From Triatoma infestans (taxonomy: Eukaryota; Arthropoda; Insecta; Hemiptera; Reduviidae), in the NCBI GenBank assembly GCA_011037195.1, contig JAAEAF010003405.1, forward strand, positions 1 to 64,000: a stretch of DNA of 64,000 bases. The letters run 5' to 3'. The position numbers were made by a program, and so were the translations under genes. The notes below the pieces were generated by a model. That model had not been told where the DNA came from. It saw nothing but the letters and a program-made list of their open reading frames with translations, and searched no databases. Positions 1-10,829 of the stretch are shown here, piece after piece (within the stretch, counting starts at the first letter, position 1; each line of letters opens with the position of its first letter).

Positions 1-1289
1 TACGATACCGGTTTGAGAAAGGTCCCTTTTCCGCCTGTCTAGGAACAGAATGTCTATGTGGAAATCCCCGGGGGAGGAGAAGATCGTGCTCTGTAAACTG
101 CATACGAAAATGGAATATTCCTGTCTTTCTATTTATCTTTTATATATACGTATATATAGAGCGAGAAAGAGCGAGTGAACGAGTAGTGGGGTTGTACACC
201 TTCTTTATACTTAAGATATTCAAATGTAAAATAATCAGTACTTAAAAATTCAATTCTTTACTTAAACATCTAAATAGTCATTTCATTAAAATCTCCAAAA
301 GGAAATGGAATGTCGAATACCAAAAATAATATTCATAATAATAATAACTCACTGCATTTCCCCTTGAATTGACAATTCGCTTCAAAATTTGAATTGTAAT
401 CAGGGATTTTATCTGGAATTTTTATTTTACTTTATGTTTATCTGGGATTTTTATGAAGCGTAGAATGCTTCATTTTGTTGGCTCATACCGATTTTGAATC
501 CTTAAGAATCGTCAGGGTATGGTTATCAGGTTCATGTAGATACCAACTTGACATCAACTTTAGATTTGTCTGACACACTGATTGATTGTTAGAGTGGGTG
601 GACGGTATTTTAGTATGTGTGCAAGTGTATTGTAATGGAACCATTAACTAGTAAATTCGTCACAGAAAATGTGGACTCATTACTTTTATTAGGAACCTCA
701 TCAAGGCACTACAGTCGTCCTGCCAGACGTATTTCAAGCACAGTCCATTTTCTGACACTTTTCACTACAATGGATTGGAGAGTGGGCCTAAACCACCACA
801 TCAATCTCTAATCTAAATGCTGTCATTTAGTGACAAGAGAAAGTGAATATAAACTGTGAGTTTAACAAAGTGAGCTACAACTTTTATTTTAAAGAGTTCT
901 GTCTTTAACAGAGAGTCTCCAACATTAGTGTAAACATCAATCGCTAGCTCAGCCTTGAGTGGTTCATCACGTTAGCCATACTACCAGCACACCACTGTTA
1001 CAACAAGCAAGAGTTTCGTTGATTTGACCAACATTCTTCAAGCGACTTGCAACATCAACGCTTCACTATTCTATATTCATCACGCACCAACCAACTCTTC
1101 TGTCCTTTCTCAGTAAAATCGTAAATAAATAAATTACATGTTTAGTGCTAGTTCATATGTTCATTCAACTCACTCTCACCAATAAATCCATGCTACCATT
1201 GCAATAAAATAACAATAAATAGTAAAAAGTAAAAGTAGAATATAAACTCCCGCTCATTTATTTTTTTGGGGGTATATAATGCACTACAA
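1..1289. other. AT-rich intergenic DNA, no gene seen
   Basis: Only short random-looking frames occur here. There is a purine-rich GAGCGAGAAAGAGCGAGTG stretch near 160-180. From about 930 to 1130 the base composition is more even and the text is rich in CAACATCAACG-like words, faintly resembling an untranslated retroelement segment, but I cannot assign it. Confidence 0.4.
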
Positions 1290-1486
1290 CTGTAGAGATC
1301 TCAGTTACTGCCTGCCACCGGTTTGCCTTTTTCTTCACAGAAAACACTGGCCATGTAAGCTGTAGTGGTTACTAGGAAGAGAAAATCTAAGGGAAGCAAT
1401 GCTTGAAGCAAGGGGCAGCAAGGGCTTGCCGGAGATCTTCGCGTACGAGTTCAGCGCGCTAACCATTGAGCTAATCTCATCCCTCC
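1290..1486 (-). mobile_element. tRNA-derived SINE, degraded copy (SINE family A)
   Basis: Read on the minus strand, the right end starts with a tRNA-like head whose A box is TTAGCTCAATGG followed by TTAGCGCGCTG, the same head seen in the copies ending at 20745 and 54360. The B box region is decayed (no intact GGTTCGAATCC). The body retains the family phrase TCTTCCTAG(T/G)A near 1371-1380. SINEs of this type are transcribed by RNA polymerase III from the internal A and B boxes and are mobilised by LINE proteins. Without a B box this copy is probably inactive. The left boundary is approximate. Confidence 0.6.
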
Positions 1487-1822
1487 ATTTAAATATAAAA
1501 GCAAGAAAAATAAAAACCTTGATAATTCATAAATTATATTTTTACTTTGTTCTGATTATATCATTCAATAATATTTCTAGCTCAAATTTACAATTTCCTA
1601 CCAATTTACATATTTTCCTATGACAATCTCGCATATATTTCAATATTTTTTTACTATTTAACTAAATTAAATTTTATATATTCCTTATTCTTCAAATTTT
1701 ATATATTTTTATTTATTTATATATTGCTTACTGTTCAAAATTTCCTATGATCGCCCGTCTTTGAAAAATGCCGTGATGACAACATTAATAGAACACTTAA
1801 ATTCAATTACTTTTCAATAAAT

Positions 1823-1960
1823 ATCATCAGTGACAGCTGCTTCTTTTTGAGGTCATCGACCGGTTTCGGGCATTCGCCCATCTTCAGGATGCGTCTGTCA
1901 AATAGCGAGACAACACAGACTTGCACAGAGCAAATTCAGTATACACACAGACTAGTCTTT
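1823..1960 (-). mobile_element. Hammerhead-repeat element, one arm
   Basis: This is a member of the dispersed family described at 30890-31160 and 63505-63735. It shares the block before the ribozyme (CTGCTTCTTTTTGAGGTCATC) and the block after it (CAACACAGACTTGCACAGAG). No matching inverted arm follows within 200 bases, so this is a single-arm copy. It carries a hammerhead core on the minus strand, listed separately. Confidence 0.65.
1854..1891 (-). ncRNA. Minimal type I hammerhead ribozyme candidate
   Basis: On the minus strand the order is CATC (stem I, 5' side), CTGAAGA (core, position 7 is free to vary), T, GGGC-GAAT-GCCC (stem II with tetraloop), GAA, ACCGGT (a self-complementary stem III of only 3 bp), C (cleavage position), GATG (stem I, 3' side, pairs with CATC). 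All invariant core positions of the hammerhead are present. One oddity is the unpaired T between core A9 and stem II. Such short-stem-III hammerheads are known from Penelope-like elements and act best as dimers. That activity is not shown here. Confidence 0.65.
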
Positions 1961-2245
1961 TAAATGTATTTAAAAACCAGACTCTTAAACTAGGTCAATA
2001 GGGTTAGTGTGGTGATTCCTGAGTGAACAAAGGAACACATGTTTGGGTCTGGAAGGGAGGCATATTTCAACTCGTTGGTGTCTAATCTTAAACTCTGTTT
2101 TAGTTGGAGGGAGATTCACTTTATTATTAACTATCTATAATATCTTATTATTCTGGTTATTTATTTATATCAGAGTGAAATAACATTGCATCATCTGTGT
2201 TCTGCTGTGAAATAGTCACTGATAAGAAAGGACAGTTTGAGTTGT

Positions 2246-2257
2246 ATGATCGCAAGA
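2246..2257 (+). repeat. Target-site duplication, left copy
   Basis: ATGATCGCAAGA here matches ATGATCGTAAGA at 2663-2674 with one mismatch. The pair brackets the LINE fragment between them, as target-primed reverse transcription would leave. Confidence 0.7.
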
Positions 2258-2662
2258 TTGTTATTTATTATTATTTGTCTGTGGGGTAGGACCAAACCCT
2301 ACGCTATCCAAAGCTTCACTGGGCCCATATAGCTACCCTAAGGAAAACAACACCAAACCAGGTCTAGAACAGAAATCCAGACCCGGATCTAATCCATCTA
2401 AGATTCACCGCAGTCCGAATAAATCGGACAATAACCTTAAGCGGAAACAGCCTAAGCTCTTCCACAGACATCATATTCCGACCAAAGGTCCTGAACCTAA
2501 TTTCCTCACAACCTAGGCAATCAGTCATAAGATGGATGGGTGTTTCCTCCTCTGTCTCACAGACATCACAAACATGGATCCGGCATAGCCCCATTGATTA
2601 GAGATGTCTCCTTAAACCACAATGTCCAGTAAGAGATCCAACCAGATGCTTGAGAGAGCTCC
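2258..2662 (-). mobile_element. 5'-truncated non-LTR retrotransposon (R1/Jockey-like) 3' end
   Basis: The minus strand encodes the extreme C-terminus of a LINE polyprotein. It reads LVGSLTGHCGLRRHL, then one in-frame stop, then SMGLCRIHVCDVCETEEETP and HLMTDC. The TGHCxLRxHL...CxxCxxEEET..H....C pattern is the zinc-knuckle region downstream of the reverse transcriptase in R1/Jockey/I-type elements. The open frame after the stop runs from about 2594 to 2364. The 3' untranslated end (GTAGGGTTTGGTCCTACCCC on the minus strand) ends in an AAT-rich tail near 2258. Catalytic reverse-transcriptase and endonuclease parts are absent because the copy is truncated at 2662, exactly at the target-site duplication. 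Related tails lie at 25070-25200 and 48772-48900. Non-functional. Confidence 0.8.
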
Positions 2663-2674
2663 ATGATCGTAAGA
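2663..2674 (+). repeat. Target-site duplication, right copy
   Basis: Partner of 2246-2257, ATGATCGTAAGA, 11 of 12 identical. Confidence 0.7.
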
Positions 2675-3158
2675 TAGATAAATAATATTTTGTTAAACTA
2701 AATTGTCAAAGCAAATAAAGGAATAAACAATCAAACAATATATATGAGCAGGTATATGAGCATCAACATATACTGATGACACTAAACATATTTCGCGTTT
2801 CATCCTTCACAATTCATACACGCCATCCATCCTCACATATATACCTACATATGGGTTCTTTACACGCCTAAACATAACAAATCTAAACTAGTCTAAGTGC
2901 AGTTTTGTTTTTATAAGTATATTATTGAAAAATTATTTGAAAAAACTTATATAAGTGTTATCCAAGCTTAATGTAACGTACATTCCTCACTGACAATTCT
3001 TTTTCTTTCTTGCGTACATTATTTACATATGTACATCTTAAGGCAGTTATGGTTCTTATATACAGACTTAAGAACTAGCAGATTTAAAAGCTATAAGTAA
3101 AATCTATTTGGTTGGGTTTTTTAGGTGGATTGTGCGTTATTTGTTGCGGTTTTTATTG

Positions 3159-3909
3159 TTATTGTGGGAAGAGGGTCTTGAATAGTTGTTCGCTTGCAAA
3201 GTTTGTCTGTTCATTTAGCAGGTTTTGTGTCTAGTGTTTATATAGTTGTTCCAGTCGTCTAGTTGTCGTCTTTTTTTGCCCGGGTATAGTAATTTTATCG
3301 TACTGGAGATGTCGTCGGGTTTGTGTTTATTAGTGTTTAGGTGATTGGCATAATTTGAGTCAGTTTTGTTGTATTTGTATGATCTGATGTGTTCGGCAAA
3401 TTGTTCCCTGAGTTTTCTGCCTGCCTGGCCAACGTAAATTTTGCTACAGTCTGGGCATTTTAACTCATAAACCCCGCTGCTGAATGTACGTAAGTGGTCT
3501 CAGTACGAGTGCGGATTTTGTCACATAGTTTATTGTTAGTTCTGAAGGCTGTCTGAATGCCCAGTTTTTTAAAAAAGTCAGTTTGTATGTGTGGTTTCCA
3601 ATGTATGTAACTGTCGCAAAGTTGTCTGTTGTTTTCTCTGTTGTTGATTCCTCTTCCGATGGTGTGTTTCGTTTCTGAATAGTTTATTAACGACATTTGG
3701 ACGGGATGGTTGAAGTTGTGTGGTATGATTGTATCTGTGCAGGTTGGTTTTCTGAATATACCGTACTCCAGTTTATTGTCATTTCTTGTAAGTTTTATGT
3801 CTAAGAAGTTGAGAGTGTTGTTAGTTTCTTTTTCGTGCTTGAAATTTATTTTGGGGTTTATGTCGTTAAGGTAATGTAACAATTTGTCTGTAACAATGTC
3901 ATTTTGCAC
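3159..3909 (-). pseudogene. Penelope-like element fragment: end of reverse transcriptase plus GIY-YIG endonuclease
   Basis: The minus strand from 3909 to about 3500 encodes a Penelope-type reverse-transcriptase end: NTLNFLDIKLTR, then YGIFRKPTCTDTIIPHNFNHP. This matches the family pattern FLDlxixR...fxIYRKPTxTDxxI...HP. After a frameshift near 3500 the frame continues as SGVYELKCPDCSKIYVGQAG, then RKLREQFAEH. This is the GIY-YIG nuclease core (GVYEL...KIYVGQ, with the R and E..H that follow). A second frameshift near 3225 leads to LLNEQTNFASEQLF and a TAA at 3159-3161. An in-frame stop just upstream of 3909 and the absence of the YxDD-type palm motif show 5' truncation. Penelope-like elements are telomerase-related retroelements in which GIY-YIG makes the target nick. 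This copy is dead. Confidence 0.85.
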
Positions 3910-4017
3910 GTTGCTTTGCGGTTAGAGTTTTGGACTGCAAACCTCAAGTTTGTTGTGTTACTATGTCTTAGTCTTGGATTTATTTGATACGTTAATATAG
4001 GTGATATATACTAAAGC

Positions 4018-4434
4018 ACAACTGTGGAAGTTATAGAGTCATATCCTAGTTAGGGTCAGCGTATAAGGCATTTCCCATCCTTCTTAATAGGAAGATACAA
4101 TACTGGTTCGAACACATTCCAGGTGAGTACCAAACTGCTGGCTTCAGGCCGAGCAGATCAAAACCACCGACCATATTTTCTCCGTCAGATAAATGATGGA
4201 CAAAAGTTATTAATTTGTGGTATGCACCGTCTTTTCGTCGATACATTGGAGAGAATACCTTCGGAAAATCGTAACGATAAATACAGGAGAAAAAATACAT
4301 ACGGAGGTGAGCTCTGTTTAATAGAAAACAGCAAAAATTAAAAATATAACTATATAAAAGTATAACTGTGGAAGTTATGGAGGCATATCCTTGTTAGGGT
4401 CAGCGTACAAGGTAATCCGCATCCTTATAGGAAA
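4018..4434. repeat. Pair of about 72-bp direct repeats flanking 270 bp
   Basis: The block starting AACTGTGGAAGTTATAGAG (4019-4094) recurs as AACTGTGGAAGTTATGGAG (4363-4434), roughly 80% alike, including TTAGGGTCAGCGTA(T/C)AAGG. The 270 bases between hold no recognisable gene, only overlapping unconvincing frames on both strands. It could be a short terminal-repeat element or a local duplication. Confidence 0.6.
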
Positions 4435-5904
4435 AATGAATGTATAAATTAAATTTAAAAATGGGTAGGAAATAGTATTTATTATCGCTTCCAATAAGCC
4501 AAAGGAATGGCGCTTACTTTGAAACGCAGAATCCTTGTTGACAGTGTTAGAAGAACAGTGTGTCCTTTGCCCATATCGAGGAAAAGGGGAGAGGAAAAAG
4601 TAGGAGTAAGGAACTAATTCGTATGTGCATCCAACACTTGAGTTTTGACCAATACACTGCTACTTGGCTGATGATCGTAGATAATGATTAAATGGGTTCC
4701 CAGAAAGTGCAAGGCAGGAAATTCAACGGAAGTAACAACCATGAAGTCACAATAATCACATGTAGGCCCGAGAGAACCGAACCACTAAGTCGACGAAACC
4801 TCCAGTTTATTAACATTATCAGGAAAACCAGAAGTAACTAACTTGGGCTTTCACAATTAAGGACAACCAAATTGGTATGAATTGTATAAGTATTAAACTG
4901 CGACCTATGTGCATAACGACTTACTACTTCGAGCTTAAAATGGCGACTAATGGAGAGAGGAGAAAATCCATAGGTTACTTCCTCTCTACTCTTAGAACAC
5001 GGCCTAATAAATTAGTAAATTATTATTAAGATAGTATAATACCCCACTCCCAAAAAAATTATTGTACGTCGTTGGCGGCAAATTTAAATTTTTATTAAAC
5101 ACCGAACAGATGAACTTTAAATCCTATTTAATGTGTTTTATATACAAGAAAGAAACTTTAATTTCATTTAGATTTTTTATATTCGCAATTTTTTCCAAAA
5201 CCATGCATCCAGAATGTGCATGCATCCAGAATTTGCAGATTTTTTGTAGATCGAAAGATATATCTTCGACGGCCTATCTCTTCACATAGGTACTATACAA
5301 AACCCTTCATTATACCTCTATTTGCTTTTGAATTTATTCAATTCAAGATCCAAATTGTATTGTGATAATCATCAAATTGCTATCAAAATTCTAGGGCTAG
5401 GAAACATTTTTGTTTGCGCTTCTGAAAAAAAAAAACAATTGACTTTTACTAATCTACATAATAGTTTGCCACATTTTAGGCATAAAAAATATATTGATAT
5501 TTGATTGTAATTATCCAAAAAATTGGAAGATTAGATGACTGTTTTATATAATATTGTGTAATCCAATTTATTTCAATGCAAACTAAACAAATATTTAAAT
5601 TGTAAGAAAAAAAAAGATAACCTCTTGGAATTCACAGATTTTTATTTATTTATTTTTTTTCGCTTTAATATTCCTTACTTCATTTGATTAGATTGTGGAG
5701 GCACTTTTACAAGAAGCAGGGAATGGGGTTTTATGTTCCTTTTATTTCGTGTTCTTTACTTCTTTTTTTTTTGTTATTTCTTAACTGGCAAGGGGGGGGG
5801 TAAGTCAAGCCTGTTTCACTTCTGCTGTATCAGTTATTCTCTTTGAAGTATTTGTTTTATTGATTTCTTCTTGTTGCTGGTTTCTTTGCTGATGTTTCCA
5901 TAAG
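4435..5904. other. AT-rich DNA, no gene seen
   Basis: No coding-like frame appears. A 17-bp word (GCATCCAGAATGTGCAT) is tandemly duplicated with changes near 5206-5239. Homopolymer T and G runs lie at 5762-5800. Confidence 0.4.
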
Positions 5905-6061
5905 AGTTGATGAGAAAGAAGAATTGGCTGCAGAGAGAGAGAAAGAGCGTGAGAGCCCATCTGGAGATGAGAAAGATATAGAAAACAAAGAGGGAACTGC
6001 TGGAAAGAAACGAAAAAGAAGATCAAAGAGCATCCAAAAATACAATATGACTGTTGGATGA
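5905..6061 (+). CDS. Candidate terminal coding exon with a basic nuclear-localisation-like motif
   Basis: A pyrimidine-biased tract (5868-5899) ends in TAAG at 5901-5904, a plausible splice acceptor. From there an open frame of 52 codons runs to TGA at 6059-6061. It reads VDEKEELAAEREKERESPSG, then DEKDIENKEGTAGKKRKRRS and KSIQKYNMTVG. It is acidic then strongly basic, and KKRKRRSK resembles a nuclear localisation signal. Part of the composition comes from an AG-rich stretch (5932-5950), which weakens the case. No upstream exon was identified and I recognise no family. The overlapping longer minus-strand frame is Ser/Leu/Phe-rich and looks like a shadow. It may be a true last exon, a pseudogene piece or chance. 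Confidence 0.3.
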
Positions 6062-6454
6062 AGCACCCTCTGCCAGTAGATAACACTGGTATACTTGATT
6101 GGAATTTATTTAGGTACAAAAGAATTGTTAGGAAAAGCCAAGTGGGGATGGCGATCAGCCAAGGGGAGGGAAGGAAATACTTTTTTCACTTGTTCTGTAC
6201 TTTTCTTCTGATTGTTCGTCTACAATAACAGTGAGCTTGTTTCGAATTTTCTCTTTCCTTCTGATACTCTTGCTTTAATCCTCCCCCCCCCTAATTTAAA
6301 TTATAAGCTAAGATATAATATTGTATGATAAGAAGTTATCACTGCCTTTAAGGATAAAATTTAATTACATAATCTTCTTCCGGTTCGTTTGTAAAATTAT
6401 CAGGAATGGATGTGATTGGCGATGTTAAATATTATATCAGATTAGTTTAAAGGG

Positions 6455-6880
6455 GGGGGGCCGAGCCTCATTCCACTGCGACCTACAAGACGAGGTCTAT
6501 TGTGGATCCCCTTAAATTATAGCACAACCCCTAGCTTTGCCCTCCCAATCAGTCCTAGCAAAGCTGAGAGCGGCTCCGTCATGAAGCTTATAGCTTCGGG
6601 ATTGCCTGTCCCCAATTGAAGAAACCTTGTCCTCGCCAGGCTGGCGTACTCACAGAGTATGTGCGTCGGGGTTTCTTCCTCTGTCTTGCAGAATCGGCAT
6701 ACCGCACTATCTGCGAGTTGTAGATGGTGCATGTGTCTTTTTAGCCTACAATGCCCTGTTGTAGACCCACAATTAGCCTTATATCTCTTCGGGTATGGCT
6801 CAGTAGATCTCTGGTAAATTGAGGCAAATGTCTCTTGAATGAGCTTTGCCTGCCTCTGTCCTGGTGTTCTCTCCCACTAA
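6455..6880 (-). mobile_element. Non-LTR retrotransposon 3' fragment (R1/Jockey-like)
   Basis: The minus strand from about 6860 reads QRQAKLIQETFASIY, then, around a probable frameshift near 6765, TTGHCRLKRHMHHLQLADSA, then VCRFCKTEEETPTHILCE, ending at a stop near 6517. This is the same CxxC...H...C zinc-knuckle C-terminus found in R1/Jockey-type LINEs, from a different subfamily than the 2258-2662 copy. A 3' untranslated end with ACCTCGTCTTGTAGGTCGCA (minus strand) precedes a G/C homopolymer at 6453-6460. A short relic of a similar 3' end occurs at 54145-54177. Reverse-transcriptase catalytic regions are missing. Confidence 0.75.
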
Positions 6881-7497
6881 AGCAGACGCTGTTATTTTAT
6901 CCAACCTTTAATAGAAATATGATGTTGAAGATTATATAGAGAGCACAGAGTGGCCTTAGCAATAAGTGATGATGTTTTGGTTATGTAACTTGGTAGCGTT
7001 GGCTAATGTGTGACCAGTATGAACTGGTACGCTCATACCGGATGTTAAAATTTTCCATTTTTTCTGTTAAAGTTATTTAAAATTAATAATGTTAATATAT
7101 TATTTTAATTGACAATAATATAAATTTAATAGCGATATTGAGTTAAAGTTTTAGTTTTAATGTTTCCAAAATGTAATTACATTAAAATACAATAATTACT
7201 ATGGACTCCTAAAGCCCTAAAAATTGCCGGGGGCTTTTATACGATTTTGGTAACTTTATGGGTTTTCAGTATTTTTAATTAATTTTTGGAAGTGTGTTAC
7301 CTATTAAGGAGGTGTGACTAAAAAAGCGTAAGAATTCGTTGAAGGTGCCCATTACTAATAATGTACTGATACTGTTTGGTGTCAGTAACATGAAGTCCTC
7401 AACGCTTTTTGCTCTCTGTGGGAAGTCCTAAATAATGGATTATTTATTCAGTGTCTTCCAATGTTGTAAATAGTTTCATTTTTTTTTTTATGCACAG

Positions 7498-7584
7498 GCA
7501 GAAGCATTAGCTAAAAATCCTGTGCTAACGGAATATACTAAAGAACTGTACTATGAAATACATAACTTAAAATTGCGATGTTAA
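7498..7584 (+). CDS. Candidate short terminal coding exon
   Basis: A textbook-like acceptor (a T-run at 7480-7489 then ATGCACAG, ending at 7497) is followed by 28 open codons. They read AEALAKNPVLTEYTKELYYE, then IHNLKLRC, then TAA at 7582-7584. The peptide looks natural (mixed, helix-prone, no low complexity) although the surroundings are AT-rich. I do not recognise the family and no partner exon was found. A chance 28-codon frame is quite possible. Confidence 0.28.
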   Translation, partial: AEALAKNPVLTEYTKELYYEIHNLKLRC

Positions 7585-7724
7585 GTTTATACATGAGCGG
7601 CCAAAACAATGTATAATTTTATTTATGCTCTGTTTAAAAATTAAATTGAATTATAGCGGCAAAGTATTTACTAGGCTGTATGTTACTACATAATACTTGT
7701 AGTCGTGCGATTGTTGCTAAATTC

Positions 7725-7985
7725 ACAAAATGACCGCGAAGGTCAAATAAAATTGCGAAATTACGGTTGACATTCGAAGTAACGTAAAGTTGAGAATGTG
7801 TGTGACGTACAACATCAACAATGGCGGCGAGTTTTTGAACAGATTCACCAACATCAACCGACGAACAATCGCACACATCCGTGATAAATTTGAAAACAAT
7901 GGCATAAATGCTATCTTAACTTCCATCTTAATATATGAGGTACCGATGAGGAACCAAAGAGGTTGTCCTATACCGTAAAAAACCA
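7725..7985 (+). pseudogene. Possible N-terminal helix-turn-helix of a Tc1/mariner-type transposase
   Basis: The frame starting near 7790 reads MRMCVTYNINNGGEFLNRFT, then NINRRTIAHIRDKFENNGIN, then a short tail and a stop at 7978. The spacing resembles the N-terminal HTH of mariner-like transposases (an early hydrophobic helix, then R-R-T-I..I..KF...G). There is no downstream DDE domain in phase and a stop lies shortly before the frame. The assignment rests on pattern only and could be coincidence. Confidence 0.3.
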
Positions 7986-10829
7986 GCTAAACTGGCTGCA
8001 CTAAGAAAACAAAAAATCGAAATGTTATACAGGGAAAATCTCTCTGGATTGTGTAAATAAAATTCAGAAGTTTACAGGAAGTTAATGATGACTATTTTGA
8101 GTACCTAATATAATTGCAGAAACCAAACATGGCACTTGTCTAATCTTTTATTCTCTATATAAATCTAATAAAAAAGGCTTTTATAATGATACTTTTACAC
8201 GTGAGTTGAGGCACCCTTTATTATAAATAAATATATATATAAATTAGGCTTTAATCAAAGTTCTGTTTATGTAGCCGATCTATACGGTAATGAAAAAACA
8301 AATTGGTAAATATTAAAGGGTTACGATTCACTTTATTTGTGCCGATATATTTTAATTTTGATTACATTATAAGAGTTATCTAGCTGTTACTTTGATCATA
8401 TTTGACAGCCAGGTTTTAATACTATTGATTTCAACGACAAGTTTTAATTATGACAATGTCATAAATAAAATATATATTTTAATAAAATGTCAGAATGAAA
8501 TGTGCTAATCTGTACATTTATACACTGTTGAATTGATTGCTTTCTGCTGTAACGAATGTATACAATAATTCTCTAAATAAATATAAACATTAATACATAC
8601 ATTTACATGTATGAAATTCAATTCCTGCCTTCGGTCATTTATGTTGTTCAATCTATATATTTATAGCATACGTATCAAATTTATGTATACAGGTATGAGT
8701 GAGTTATTCTAAAAATTATTTAGGCTAAATTTTATTACGGACATGATCGGCAGTTTGGATTTATGCCACAATTAATATGCCGGAGAAATTGGCAACGGTT
8801 AAACCAGGGAAACGTAGTCTTTTTTTGGAAAAATGAAAAAAGCCTTAAAAGTCAGTGAAGACGACAGGCCCTTCGCTAGTCAGTTGAAGCCTAGAGATCC
8901 CTTATCAGAAAATGTTTCCAAATGCAGAACATAGAAAATTACAAAGGAACCAATTATATAAAAGTGCATACCCCATAAAAATATGATGGAATCAAACAAA
9001 ACGAGGAATTGAACAAAGCGAACTTCAAGCGATGGAGGCTTCATGTTGCTTATATCAGCAGCATCGCATTATGCGCTTCTTTAAAGAGTTTCTACCATCG
9101 TTCTACTAGAGTATCACGACCAGTGTACGTATACGGATGAGTGGGCTACACTTTGAGAACCAAGCATCCACTCTAGAAACTGTGTCTAGCAAGAGGTAGA
9201 TAAAAATCTTACAAAAGCCTAGCAATTTGGAAGGTATTTGACGGTTTACAATCAACATTGGAGACCACTATAAAATCAACGAGCAATAAGTTAATAAATC
9301 AACTATCAAGAAGAAAATAGCCAGCTTGGAAACAATCATTTAAAAGAGCTTACTAACTATTGCCGAGGAGTCGAAGAGTTACTTCAAGCAACTACTTCCA
9401 AGAACTAATCAATAATCTTCATTCAGCTCATTGCCAAAAGCACTTTTGCAGGCAAGAAGTGTTCTCATCAAGCTAACTCAACTGAAACTACGATAAGAAC
9501 TAGAAAGTGAGATTCCACTCTTCAAACTATATTAACTAACCAACGCTATCATTCTACATCACTAACATCATCACTCAACTCTCATTCACTCTATTCCTAT
9601 CTTTTACATTTTCTCCGCACTTAGATAAAATATTGTGGATTCAATGGCGAGTTTTGTGACAAACAATATGATACACAATTTCCTCCTGCCTTTACCATGT
9701 GTAATATAAAAATAATGTATCTATAAAAAAGTGTATCATTTTATCGCATTCTTCTAGTTAATAGTACAATAAAATTTTAATATTGTCCAGCAAAATTTAA
9801 GCATAGAATAACGTTTACTGAAATTGTTATCACCTTACATGTTCTCCAGAAATAAACAATTTAATTAATTCAGCGCCTTTTTCTTCGCCATTTTTAAGAA
9901 AGTTTTTTTTTTTTCAAAAGTTTCTTTTCCAAATTTTCTATAACATTTCAAATAAAGAATTTTACAAAATATCAAGAGATCAAGTTTTAAAAAGATGGAA
10001 CATTTGTAACAGTAAAATAATGGTAAATAGCAATTTTACAATTACAGTAGTAAAGTAATGAATGATTCATGTAAATGTATTGAGACATTATTCCGCTTGA
10101 AATATGGCGGAAGATGTAATGGTTGGTGGCGCTGTGGAGGAATTGAGATGAGGGATTCCATCGGATTAAGTAAGTGTATGAGACTTAATGAAAAAAAATT
10201 GTATGTACAGATTATTATATAGTGTTTGGCCATACCTACTTTATGTAAATCCTAGATGTTAATTACTTTATGTATGACAATTTATTTGTATACGATTTTA
10301 TATAATTTTTGTATAAAAAGTCAGGTTTGCTAAAAATCCGGTTGCCATACGGGCTCAACGCGGTCAATTTCGGCATTCCACTGACACGATCTTATCCCGA
10401 AACTACAAGATGTTTTCGTGAAAATGGCCGCGGCCCCCGGGGGAAAAATAAATTTCCTAAAAGCTCATATTATATTTATATACATATGTGTGTTGTGGTT
10501 GTGTGTGTGGGTGGGAGAGAGAGAGAGATAGAGAGCGAAGAGATGTAGGACGTAGAAAGAGAGAGAAAGCAAGGGAGCAATGTTTGTCCAAGTTATTCGG
10601 TCCATGAAATGAGTTTGTTTCTCTAACATTTACAATTAGTAAAGAGAACTGATTTTCAAGTTACATTCTAAAACTCAATTAACCGTATATTTGTATATTA
10701 CTTTAGCTTTATTATATATATATATTCATAGGGTTTTAATAAACGGTGAATGTAAGAAGGGGCTTCAAGATTTCTACTTTTACTGAAGCAAGTTAAAAAT
10801 AATGCTTACTACTTATTTACTTTTCCGGC
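7986..10829. other. Long AT-rich stretch without a recognised gene
   Basis: No coding frame or known transposon motif is convincing. A stretch at about 9440-9640 is less AT-rich, with repeated CATCACTAAC-like words, and could be the untranslated part or LTR of a retroelement; I could not find its partner. A purine-rich GAGA run lies at 10512-10567, and a GC-rich pocket (GGCCGCGGCCCCCGGGG) at 10426-10442. Confidence 0.35.

Noticed and set aside
4123..4341. 72-codon frame between the direct repeats
   Set aside because: Both strands are open by chance, and I saw no motif or acceptor.
5805..6119. 104-codon minus-strand frame
   Set aside because: Ser/Leu/Phe-rich shadow of the better plus-strand frame at 5905-6061.
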